NCBI GenBank assembly: GCA_022496805.1
Contig: CM040100.1
Location: 18,753,009 to 18,817,008, forward strand
Length of the DNA: 64,000 nt
From: Pohlia nutans
Taxonomy: Eukaryota; Streptophyta; Bryopsida; Bryales; Mniaceae
Direction of reading: 5' to 3'
This document shows positions 50,943 through 61,726 of this stretch, in pieces (the stretch's first letter is position 1; each line of letters opens with the position of its first letter). The translations under genes were made by a program, and so were the position numbers. The notes below the pieces were generated by a model. The model saw only the letters and a list, made by a program, of their open reading frames with translations, had not been told where the DNA came from and made no database searches.

Positions 50943-51079
50943 GCAAGTCTACTCTTGAAAGGTGGTAGTACTTACACCCATGCTCTTTGTCGAGTGAACA
51001 CCGATTCATTGGTGGGACGAACAAGCACTTTATTCACGCTCGCCTTGGAAGAGGGCTGGAGTTTCTAATTATCTACCTA

Positions 51080-51457
51080 TTAACCCTTAAACGTCAAGGT
51101 AAGCCCCATGGGCTTATTTAAAAAAGAATAATCAAGAAAAAAGTAGATTTTCTCAACCAAATCAAGCGTGGATTGGTGCGTTGGAAAGCTACTGAAAAAG
51201 GGACCTAGATTGCAAATTTGCGCCTCATTTGAGAGATTGTGGAATCGTTGGTAAGCAATTATAGTTATGAAATTGAACAAGTTTTTGAGGTTGGAACAGC
51301 TAAGATGCCGCAGTGCTACAATGCTGGCCAGCAGTGTCCTGCAGAGCCGTTTTTGCATTTTTTTCGTTTTTTTTTTTTTTTTTTTTTTTTCTCCCTCCGA
51401 AAATTTAGATGCCTTTCGGGCTACCCCGTCCAGGCCCTCTTGACGTTTAAGGGTTAA
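51080..51457. mobile_element. TTAA element with perfect 15-bp termini
   Basis: Starts TTAACCCTTAAACGTCAAG and ends CTTGACGTTTAAGGGTTAA, an exact inverted repeat. A 27-base poly-T lies inside. This is the best-preserved pair of ends in the family here. Confidence 0.85.
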
Positions 51458-51549
51458 GCAAGGGCAAAGGATGTGATGATACCTCTCCAACAATCATCAC
51501 TGTGCTACAATGCAAAGCATTCTGCTACACGTGTCCAGAAGGTAGAGAG

Positions 51550-52125
51550 TTAACCCCTAAGTGCCCAAGGGTTTTCTTAAGAAACTAGATGTGTTATAAT
51601 GTTCATCGTACTCAACTTTTATGACTTACAAACCTTAAATATATGTAGAGCACAACAATAAGACAACATCCATACAATTTAATTTTGGAAAATGGCTATG
51701 AATTATTTAATAATAAATTTATAAGAATTATCTTTGAAAATTCATAAAAAATGCACATTTAGTCATTTTGACTTGGAATCAAGTATGATAGGTCAAAAAC
51801 GTTGGTTTTACATGGTGGTTACCTTGTTCATGTTAGAGCTAATCTTATTTGATAAAAAACCTAAAGATTTCATTCCGAGCAGATTTTCAAATTTGTGACA
51901 ATTTGAGATACTGTCACTTTGAGAGCTTTAGAGGATATCAATAAATATTTTTTTAAAGTCTTTTATTTGGAAAGGTTGATCAATTTGAATATATACAAGG
52001 GAAAAAAATCACGCTCAAAAATTGTTATTTTTGCATAAGATATGGACATTTAAAGTTGGTTGAAATTTTGGTAATCTTGAAATTCTGATGGACCAAATAT
52101 GGTCAGTAAGGCAGTTAGGGGTTGA
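51550..52125. mobile_element. TTAA element, 576 bp
   Basis: Starts TTAACCCCTAAGTGCCC and ends AAGGCAGTTAGGGGTTGA; the right target is TTGA rather than TTAA, a single change. Confidence 0.65.
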
Positions 52126-52200
52126 GACATAAGTGCCTTTGAGTCTCTCTATAAAATAGAAAATTTACCCTTTTTGGTTGAAAATTAAAAAATCTAAAAT

Positions 52201-52321
52201 TTAACTCTTAATACTGCCCATAAAAAAATTTAAACCGGTCAGGGGAATTATACTGCCCTCACAGATTTGAGCTGAGATTTTCCGGCGACCATATTTAGTC
52301 GCTCAGGCAGTTAGGGGTTAA
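52201..52321. mobile_element. Short or truncated TTAA element
   Basis: Right end GCTCAGGCAGTTAGGGGTTAA is clear; the left TTAACTCTTAATACTGCC is a weak match. Probably a deletion derivative. Confidence 0.45.
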
Positions 52322-52549
52322 AGGTATGGTGTCAACAAGAATAGAGTTAAATGGATGCTAATAGGTAATAACTCATGCATCTAAGCAAACTAGGGCCAAA
52401 AAATTTTGAGCACCGTTTTTGGACCCTATTTTTTTTCATCCCCAGTTTATTTTAAGTGCTAGACACATCTACTGTTTTCAGGTTCTCATCCCCTCTCTTT
52501 GCAAACTAGAGTTTCAAAGACGTTGCGGATAACTCGACTAATGAGAGCT

Positions 52550-53069
52550 TTAAATCCTAAACCATTTTATGGTCGTTGCCTTCTTTAAGGGTTGCGTGGG
52601 ATGAAAAATTATTTTTTTATAAAAAATAAAAAAGATCTTTGAATAGTAAATCAAGTCTACTTTTCAACCCAATTTGAATTATGTCAATCCAAGTGAAACT
52701 CCACTAAGGATAACTTTTCAAAGACAAAAACCTCGATGTTGTCCTAGTGTTATAAATTTACCGTTTGGGGAAAGTCATGATGTTATCTTCTTTGAAAAAT
52801 TTGCTATTTAAAAAAAATTAGAATAGAATGTCTAGTTTTAACCAATCAAACCAGATTTTCAATCTAAAAATAAAAATTTGAAATTAAATGCTTCTAAATT
52901 CATTACGTTAAGATCTAAAACTATTTTTGGAAATTTAACCGTACAGATAATTTTAAAACATCATGCTTTTCATTTTCTCTATTGGATCAAACTTCAACAA
53001 AGATCAAAGAGGTCACATATTATAACACATCCACGTTTTGTCCAATACCCTTTTCATTTTAGGGGTTAA
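52550..53069. mobile_element. TTAA element, subfamily X, decayed left end
   Basis: Interior matches 19816-20359 (TTTATGGTCGTTGCC, TTTGAATTATGTCAATCCAA, ACATCCACGTTTTGTCCAAT). The right end is CATTTTAGGGGTTAA; the left reads TTAAATCCTAAACC. Confidence 0.75.
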
Positions 53070-54075
53070 GGCTCAACAACTATCAGTAATTTGTACTCAA
53101 AGATGAAAATCTTCTTCAATTTTCAGTGTTGTAGGAAATTTAGCATTGTAGGTTACCATACTCGGCATTCAGGGTCATCAAAAATTAATTATACAAAGAA
53201 ATGCCCATATTTTTAGAATTGTTTTTATTTAAAAATTATATTTTTTTGGTAAAATTGAGAATATTCACATTATTTCAACAGAAAATTATATATTTGGCAT
53301 GAGCTGCCAACCTTGACAATTGGATATGCTATATTCGACTAAAATGACAATGCTTGATTTTTGGGACTTCAACATAGGAATCCATCCATGGATGTAGACT
53401 TCTTTAGCTCCTTCCAATCCTTCTTTTTAGGGCTTTTTAATGCCAGATTGCACCAATAAAAATTAATCTTGCTACAAAACGACCAAAAACTAAATATCAG
53501 ATTGCCAATATATCTTCAATTCTTTATAAATATTGGATGAAATCGCCATATTTGGATGAAAATAACATCACAACATGAATGAAAACTATTTTCTATCCAA
53601 CACATGGATGCATTTAGAAATATGAGTGGATCATATTATATTGTACCACCAAACATTGTGGGCGGATGATTGTTGTGGGTACATTCATCCATTTGGACAA
53701 ATTCTCATATGTTTGAATAATGTTTTCATCCATTTGAACAATTTTTCATCAAAATTGGATGAATTTTACCACAGTATTTTGGAAAAATTATTATTAGTGT
53801 TGCCGTTGAAAAATACTGTGGGCCACAGTATATGGTGATTTCAGTGTTGCACTCTGCAAAATGAAAAAACAAAGGCTGGCTCCTTCCTTTCAAAATTAGG
53901 GTTTGGAGCTTGTCACGTCGTGCGCTCCAAGTGCGTCCCATCGAAACCCTAACGTTGTTTTTCAAACCTTACTCGTTGCATCCCGCGCAGGGATGACGAT
54001 CTCATCTCTTTCTACATTGAATCAATAGCAAGCTTTCATTAAACCGATGCACTTTTGAGATTGTTTCTCGTCACA
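53070..54075. promoter_or_regulatory. SSRP1 5' region with two teloboxes
   Basis: TTAGGGTTT at 53896-53904 and AAACCCTAA at 53944-53952 lie 120-180 bp before the ATG in opposite orientations. Telobox pairs are known from promoters of plant genes active in dividing cells. The rest of the region is AT-rich with no recognised feature. Confidence 0.5.
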
Positions 54076-56499
54076 ATGGGCGATACGGCGGTGCATCACT
54101 TCAACAGCATTCTGCTGGGCGGACGGGGCGGGACGAACCCAGGGCAGCTGAAGGTGAACCGCGGCGGCTTCCAATGGCGGAAAGCGGGCGGGGGGAAGGT
54201 GGTGGAGGTTTCCACAAGCGACATCGCGAGCTTGAGCTGGACGCGCGTGCCCAAGGGTTTCCAATTAGGGGTGAAACTCAAGGCGGGCCGCGACGTGAAG
54301 TTTAATGGATTCAGGGAGTCGGATATGACTAGCTTGGGGTCCTTCTTTGTGGCCAACATGGGAATCGCTGCGGAAGACAAACCCTTGGCGATCAGCGGCC
54401 GCAACTGGGGCGACGCAACCCTAGAAGGGAGTTCCCTCGCTTTCACTGTCGGCGGTAAGAAATTTTTTGTGGCTATCAATATCGCCATCTTGCTATTTGA
54501 AAACTTATGTTGCTATGAGTGAAAGAATACTGTATATCGCCATAATCTTCCCTTATCATTGGTATGTATTACAGCCAAGAACTCTATAATCATCAGCGAA
54601 TTTTTTCTGTGGCTATATTGATCGCCATCTTGCTATTTGAAAAATGGGCTTGCTATGTTGCTATAAGTAAAAGAATACAGTATATCGCCCAAATCTTCCT
54701 TTATCATTGGTTTGTTTAGCCAAGAACTCTATAGAAAGCTATGTATTTGTAGTAAAAAAAATTGATGCTTTCTATTTTTCAAATTGCAATTTTCAAATCG
54801 CCTATGGGACTCCCTTGAAATAATTAATGAAAAAAGAATCACTGCAGGTAAGCATGCGTTCGATGTTTCCATAGCCGATGTGTCGCAGACGCAAATGCAA
54901 GGAAAAAATGAGGTTATGCTTGAGTTTCATGTTGACGACACCACCGGCGCCAGTGAGAAGGATACTTTGATGGAACTTAGTTTTCATATTCCTACCACGA
55001 ATACGACTTATTTGGGAGATGAGGAGCGTCCGCCTGCGCAGATTTTTCGTGAGAAGATTTTATCTTTGGGCGATGTTGGTCCGTCTGGTGCTGAAGCGAT
55101 TGCTTTGTTTGAGGAAGTTCATATTCTTACGCCCCGAGGGCGGTATAATGTGGAGCTGCATTTGTCCTTTTTGCGGTTACAGGGCCAGGCGAATGACTTT
55201 AAAATCCAGTATAGTTCTGTTGTTCGTCTTTTTATTCTGCCTAAGAGTAACCAACCACATACTTTTGTGGTTATTACTTTGGACCCTCCGATTCGGAAAG
55301 GCCAGACGTTTTATCCCCATATTGTGCTCCAGTTTCCGTCTGAGGAGATTGCAGAGTGTGCGCTTTCTATGAACGAGGAGCTTCTGAACACGAAGTACAA
55401 AGATCGGCTGCAACCTGCTTACAAGGATTTGAGTCACGATGTGTTTACTCAGATTTTGCGCGGGTTGTCTGGTGCCAAAGTTACGCGGCCCGGCAAGTTT
55501 CGCAGCAGTCAAGATGGTTACTGTGTGCGTACTTCTCTTAAGGCTGAGGAAGGGACGTTGTATCCCTTGGAGAAGAGTTTCTTTTTCCTGCCGAAGCCGC
55601 CGACACTGATTCTGCACGATGAGATTGAGTATTTGGAGTTCGAGCGTCATGGCGCTGCGGGCACGAGTAGTATTTCATCGCATTACTTTGATCTGCTCAT
55701 TCGGCTCAAGAGTGAGCAAGAGCATCAGTTTCGGAACATTCAGCGGAACGAGTATCATAACTTGTTTAACTTTATCAGTGGGAAGAATCTGAAGATCATG
55801 AACTTGGGAGATGCACAAGGTACAAGTGGTGTTGCAGCTGCGCTGGAAGGCTCGGATGATGAGGGCGTTGATCCTCATTTGAATCGGATTCGGAGTGCGC
55901 GGGAGAGCGGGGGCGCCGGGCTTGGTGATGAGGACAGTGATGAAGAGGATGAAGATTTCGTGGCTGAGAAGGATGATGCTGGCTCTCCTACTGATGAATC
56001 GGATGCCGAGGACCCTGATGGTAGTGATGATGCTGGGAGTGGCTCCGAGCAGGAAGTAGAGGAGGAGGAACGGCCCCGGAAGAAGAAAGAGAAGAAGGAA
56101 AAGGAAGATGTGGCTCCAAAACCGGTTGCAGCAAAGAAACGGAAGAAGAAAGATGACGTTGATGCTGAAGATGGTGGTGGGAAGAAGAGGAAGAAGAAGA
56201 AAGAGAAGGACCCGAATGCACCAAAACGTGCACTTTCTGCCTTCATGCGCTTTCAGATTCAAGAACGCAAGAAAATGAAGTCAGATCCAAGCCAAGCCGC
56301 CATGACTTTTACAGAACTTGGCAAGTCTCTTGGCGAGAAGTGGAGAAACATGTCAGCCTCGGACAAAGCACCTTACGAAGCTGAAGCCAAGGTGGATCAG
56401 GAGCGCTACAAGAAGGCCATGGCTGGATACAAGAGTGGTCAAGCTGGTCCTGCAGAGCCGTACGATGATGGGGAAGATGAAGCATCTGACGATGAGTAG
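54076..56499 (+). CDS. SSRP1: FACT histone-chaperone subunit SSRP1 with HMG box
   Basis: Two exons, 54076-54454 and 54848-56499, joining G|GT within VGGKHAF; 2,031 nt, 676 aa (plant SSRP1 is about 640-650). The N-terminal SSRP1/POB3 region starts [11 protein letters not shown]; tandem PH-like domains follow ([15 protein letters not shown] in the middle one). An acidic stretch lies at about 460-525 and a Lys/Glu-rich stretch at 525-580. The HMG box at about 580-655 ([35 protein letters not shown]) is retained as in plants and animals but not in yeast Pob3. With SPT16 it forms FACT, which moves H2A-H2B during transcription and replication. The ATG at 54076 is the first in frame. The first exon is strikingly GC-rich against AT-rich surroundings. 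Confidence 0.97.
54470..54800. repeat. Tandemly duplicated repeat in SSRP1 intron 1
   Basis: Two ~125-bp copies (from about 54468 and 54600) share GTGGCTAT, ATCGCCATCTTGCTATTTGA, GTTGCTAT, AGAATAC and AGCCAAGAACTCTATA. The same unit fills most of SPHK intron 1 (35305-35540). Confidence 0.85.
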
Positions 56500-58439
56500 G
56501 TGATCAATTTCGAAGGTAAATGAGAACCCTGGTGCTAGTAATCTGCTTTCTGTTTTATCATATTACTCTTAGATGTATTTCTATTTTATCACCTGAAGGA
56601 CCAAGAAGCCAGAATCGTTTTTCAGCAGGTCCAATATAAACTTCACTTCAAATTTATTTATTTCTTGACCAATATTCTTCACTGATTTTGGTGATGTAAA
56701 ATCTGGTCCCATCTTCAATTTTATTTTTCACAATATGATCAATTGAATTTGTTATTTTAAAACCATGAATCCTTGGTCATGTAACTGTTGAAACAAGATA
56801 CGGATTAAGTTGAAATACAGTTTTGGTGTGTGAAGGATTTGGTGGTCGGTTTTTTTCTCTGTATTTGATTGCAGATCTTCACAAGGAACAACAACCAGAT
56901 CTTTCAGAAGTGGCAATCATTTAGTGGCAAGGCGGTTTTTTAGTTGCTGCTACTACATCTACCACGACCATTGAGAATCTTGCACCATCCACGTTGATTG
57001 ATCCAATCAAGCTCCAAGCGCACATGCATGTCGAGACAAGCATCGGCAAATTTGTCTGATGCAAATTTACCAAGTGTACACCATGGGCCTTTCAGAGCTT
57101 TGAATTCTTTCAGTGTGCTGTGCCATAGGACAGGCTCTTATGTATGACATTTTCAACGTGATCTTGGATACGCTATGTTAGCCTCATTTTACCAGGTTTT
57201 TGTAATGTAACCTCAGTTCCAAACTTTGTAGGACTGCTGGATTTTGAGGAAATTAAGGGAAGAGTCTTTACTCAATCTTTTTCACTTCACCTTTAGATGT
57301 AGCTTGTGTTGATGTAATGCCTCCTTCCCTTGTATCATGTTTAGAGAAACCCTTGTTGAGCACCCACTGAGTTGGCATGCAAAGGAATTCGTGACCTTGT
57401 TTTGCAAAGTAGAGCATGATTTGAACTTTTGAAAACTCATCCAAGCATGAGTTTTTGTCTTCACATGTGAATGTGTCAAAGCTTTAACTTTTAAAAAAAT
57501 TCTTTGATATGGCATGGCTTTGTTTAGAACAATTCTTAGAGCATTTGCACGCTAAAATTATTCAATTCCCAATGTAGCACTGTAGCATTGTCTCACCACC
57601 CAATCTTTAACTAAAGATGGCGTGGACTTGCCATGATTTGGGTATTTGCTATAGTGCTTCAAGAATAATGGCCATGATTTGGGTATCTGCTACAATGATT
57701 CGGGAATAGTTGTAAGGTGTTCCAAAGAGAGGCTAAAGAACCTTATGGACCAATCACAAACAAAATGTGGGATATTAAACTACACTTAGATTTGAAAGGT
57801 TATTGCTTGACATGCTATGATTGAGGGTGAGAGGCTAGTTGGAAGGGCCCACAACATTTTTCATCTAGTTTTTTAGTGTATCAGATCCTTCCAAGACATG
57901 GGTGCGGATGCTCTTAATTGTGACTATTTAAAAAAATGTCATATCATTACTATTCAATAATGTTATAAAGAGGCAACAAAATAAAATAAAATGCCTTTTT
58001 AAATATAATAGCGATATAACTAGGATTGATATTCAAATGTCATCAAGCTAGGGGACACTAATCAATTTAGAAGCATTTAAGACCTAGAAAGTTTTCTACA
58101 TTGGCATTAGGTTTTTTTAAATGTTTGATGTTGTGGTTCCTACAGATACTTTAGATGTTTTGTATTAAGGTACATATATTGATTCCCAAACACCTATTAA
58201 AAAGAATGTTTTAAAATCTAGATAGTAAGTTGATACTCATTTTTGATACATCAAGCAAAAAATGCTTGGTTGGGAGTAGAATATAAACTGTCCTTCTAAC
58301 TTTTCTTAGTCGAGCACTTTTTAAAAATAAGATCATTTGCTATGCTCATTTGTGCACCAAGTTTTATTGAAAATATAGTGTAGTGGGAATTCACTCATGG
58401 GCTTGCAAGTCCTTATCCCATATCATTTGGGAGTGACTT
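56500..58439. other. SSRP1 3' flank and intergenic DNA
   Basis: Includes the SSRP1 3' UTR. A moderately GC-balanced stretch at about 56870-57140 might be a spliced 3' UTR exon but shows no reading frame. Nothing else recognised. Confidence 0.45.
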
Positions 58440-58984
58440 CATCAGGAATTTCGGACCCCACTGATTTCGCACGATTTCAGTGCGATTTCCGATATTTCAT
58501 AGGTGCGTGTATTTTTCGCACTGATTCCGCATCGTTGCGTCATTCATCGCAACTGCACTGGTATGACATCATGATTGTACAAGCGGATATAGTACTGATT
58601 TGACACGATTGATACATCTATTGAAAACGTGCGAATTCTTCACTCTGTACAGTTGTCAAATGTCGTGTCTTAATCGTGTTTAAATCCACACTGATTCAGT
58701 GTATTTTTTTCTGCGACATCATCTTTTCTATGTCTAGATTTTTTTTCTTTGTATATCTAAATTTGGTCAAAATAAGTTTATTGAATTTAAATTATTAATT
58801 TATTTTTTAAATTTATTTTTTAAACTATTAAAAATTTTAAATTATTAGTTTATTTTATTAATTTAATTGTTAAATTTTTATTTTATTTTATTTTATTTAT
58901 TTTATTTATTAATTTTATTTATTAATTTTATTTTATTAATTTAATTATTAAAAAATAAATTAAAAAATAAATAAATAAAACTTT

Positions 58985-59146
58985 TTTCTCTACCCGAACA
59001 TTATTTCGGGCTGCCTGAACCAACTACCCGCACTGCCCGAACCCGCGGTGGGACCCACCACGGTTTCCCAAACTCTACCGCAGGTGGCCGGAACCGAACT
59101 CGAGACCTTCCAATTCCAAACTGTACACTAAACCACTAAATCACCT
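58985..59146 (-). mobile_element. tRNA-derived SINE
   Basis: On the minus strand it begins GGTGATTTAGTGG (A-box-like), then GTCTCGAGTTCGGTTCC (B-box-like) about 35 bases later, followed by a GC-richer body and an AT-rich tail toward 58980. Its GC content contrasts sharply with the surroundings. Confidence 0.65.
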
Positions 59147-59209
59147 AAAAGTCTTGATGCAAGCATTTGAATTTTTTTGAAAATAATAAAGGAATGTAAC
59201 CATTGGCAA

Positions 59210-59800
59210 TTTTTTTGCCATGTATTTTTAATTCTTTTTTCAAAAAAAAATTGCACTACAACAGGCAGGCCTTCTTCTATATCTTGAAATTTTTTCAGAA
59301 TATTTTGATTTTTTTTTTTTGGCCAAAATCGTGATGGCAGATCATGGCTGTGAGCTGTTTTTTTTTTCCAGCAGACTTTGAGTGTTTTTAACAATGTGAA
59401 AAAAACTTTTTTTTCAAATTTTTTTTTGCACTAGATTATGCAGGACTTTTTCTATATCTAGGATTTTTTTCAGAATATTATGAATTTATTTATTTTTTGC
59501 CAAAATCGTGGTGGCTGTGAGCTAATTTTTTTATGCAGACTTTGGATGCTTTTTTTGCGATGTAAAAAAAAAATTCCAATTTTTTTTTCAGTAGATCATG
59601 CAAGCATTTTTCTATATCTAAACAAAATTTCAAATTTTTTTGAATTGTTTTGTTGTTTTGCCAAAATCTTAAAGGCTGTTAGTTGTTTTTTAATTTTCAG
59701 TAGACTTTAGATGTTTTTAGCAATGTAAAAAACTCTTTCTATTCCAAATACTTTTTGCACTCCATTATACAAGCTTTTTTCTATACCTAGAAAAAAAATT
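59210..59800. repeat. Diverged tandem repeat, ~170-bp unit, about four copies
   Basis: Each unit contains TTTTTCTATATCTA, TTTGCCAAAATC, GGCTGTGAGCT and GACTTTGAGTGTTTTTAACA or close variants, separated by poly-T tracts. Confidence 0.8.
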
Positions 59801-59892
59801 CAATGGTTTGAATGTTGTAGCAAGCAATTAAAAGCTCTTGCAGTTTTATTTTTTGAAAAGTTGCTCAAATTGAGTTCAAAGAAAGTCTGATT

Positions 59893-60479
59893 TTAACCCC
59901 TAAACGTACCAGGGTGTCCCTGGAATTGACAATTTGAGAAAAATCATCATAAAGTACTATTTAGAAGAATAATTTGGAATTGATGTACAAATGAAAGTTC
60001 TAGATTTTGAATTTTAGATTCCATCCGTACGATTCGATTCACTAATACTATCACCAATATTTAATTATAAAATTTGAAAGTTAAATTAAAAATTCCTTCT
60101 AAATTCGATTACAAACAAAATTTTAATATTTTTTGAGTAAAATTTGTTGGAATGAATTTGAAATGAGATGCTCTTAAACGTGGTGATTCTTTGAAATTTT
60201 TGTGTTTCTTAAATCTATGACCTCATATTTGCAAGGCCACTTTTGAACTACAGTCAATGCAATTTTGGCTTGGTCAACGACTTGACATACTACTACATTT
60301 GTAATTTTAGAAAAATATGTACTCAAGTATAACTAAATCCAACCGTTAGATAAGACAACAACTTGGTGAAGAATCTCCAAAAAATTGGATGACTTTCATC
60401 CAAGCATTGATGAGAACGTGAGAAGGGTTTAAATCTGTTAAACGTCCACTTTCTGAACGCTGTTATGTTTAGGGGTTAA
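59893..60479. mobile_element. TTAA element, subfamily Y
   Basis: Starts TTAACCCCTAAACGTACC and ends GTTATGTTTAGGGGTTAA. The interior resembles 22234-22804 (GAATTTTAGATTCCATCCGT, TATCACCAATATT). Confidence 0.8.
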
Positions 60480-60920
60480 ACTCAATTTAACTTGCAATGC
60501 TTGGAGAGATCATGTTTTGGTCGATGCCCCCTTATGAGCTGCCCGAGACTAAAAAAATTAAAAATTAAATCAAATTATAATTATTTTCTAATAGGAAATC
60601 AAGTATGCTTTCAAACCCAAGTAGAATCGTGCCAATCCAAGTTAAACTCCGCCTAGAGAAACTTTCAAAAAAACAACACCTCTACATTGTCTCGTGTTAC
60701 AAATTTTACTATTTTGAAAAAGTAATGTTGTCCTGTTCTGTACGATTTTTTTTCTCCCATGATGAAAAGTACAATGATAACTAATAATACCAAATTTGAA
60801 TTCTAAAAATATAAAATGTAATTTCATTGAAATTTTAATGTTCATTGCTTCTAAATTCTATAAATGAAGATCTAAAAATGTTTTGGGAAATTAGACCGTA
60901 AGGATAATTTAAAAAGATTC
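60476..60920. mobile_element. Decayed TTAA element, subfamily X
   Basis: Shares the TTAA at 60476-60479 with the previous element. Interior strings GTTTTGGTCGATGCCC, GCCAATCCAAGTTAAACTCC and ACCGTAAGGATAATTT identify subfamily X; the right end is lost. Confidence 0.6.
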
Positions 60921-61726
60921 TTCGAATATTCCAAAATAATATAAAATATTTTGAAAGATTCCAAAAGATTCTAAAAGAGAATATTAAAATATTTTTGGTA
61001 TTTTCTCTAATTAGTATAAATCATCAATAAATCGATATTTTTAAAACACTATAAACTTTTTTTGTCGAGAAGTATGACATGCTACTGTAGTGCGAAAACA
61101 CATCTTTGAACGCGAGTGACGTTGAGAAATATAAGTCACTCATTCTCAAATTGAAAACTTGTACGATAACTACACGGATGTCGTACGACAATAATTTGCA
61201 TTATAATAGATACTGAAATCGCACGGATATAATAAAAGGCGTTAATATGATACGTATACGATACTAAATCCGCATTAACTAAAACCGCATGTTATTCGTG
61301 TCTTATTAGCCATGTAATGTAGATACACGATTAACGCAGGGATTCCGTCAAGCACAACTTCCGTGCGAAAACAACACTTTTTTCATAATCATTGAAAAGA
61401 CACTACATCGACATCCTAGTAATGCATGTTACTTCCGTACCAAAACGACACTTCTAAATGCACGTATGACGTGCGGAATCAGTGTTCAACAATAAACGCA
61501 CTGAAATCGTGCGAAATCAGTGGGGTCCAAAATCTCTGATGTTAAGAATGAATTTGATTACAAAACCAGTTCTTTTCATTCCTCAAACTTACACTTAATC
61601 ATTTAGATTTTTTAAGAAATGTGGAAAATAGTAACTTTGTTACACTTCGGCAATTTCAAGAAGTAATTTATGTGAAATTCAACAAAAATTACATATAATT
61701 TCCCCTCAAAAAAATGACTCTTATTT

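Larger units (their letters stand above)
58440..61541. mobile_element. 3.1-kb non-autonomous DNA element with ~45-bp inverted ends
   Basis: The left end CATCAGGAATTTCGGACCCC and right end GGGGTCCAAAATCTCTGATG are complementary with three mismatches, then pair perfectly for a further 25 bp around CTGATTTCGCACGATTTCAG. Subterminal zones at both sides repeat CACTGATTCCGCA- and GTGCGAAATCAGTG-like palindromes. No transposase is present. A SINE, a tandem repeat and two TTAA elements lie inside. Flanking duplication not found; superfamily open. Confidence 0.75.

Noticed and set aside
55875..56262. Long minus-strand ORFs over the SSRP1 acidic and Lys-rich region
   Set aside because: They are complements of GA-rich SSRP1 codons, low in complexity, with no start context or known similarity.
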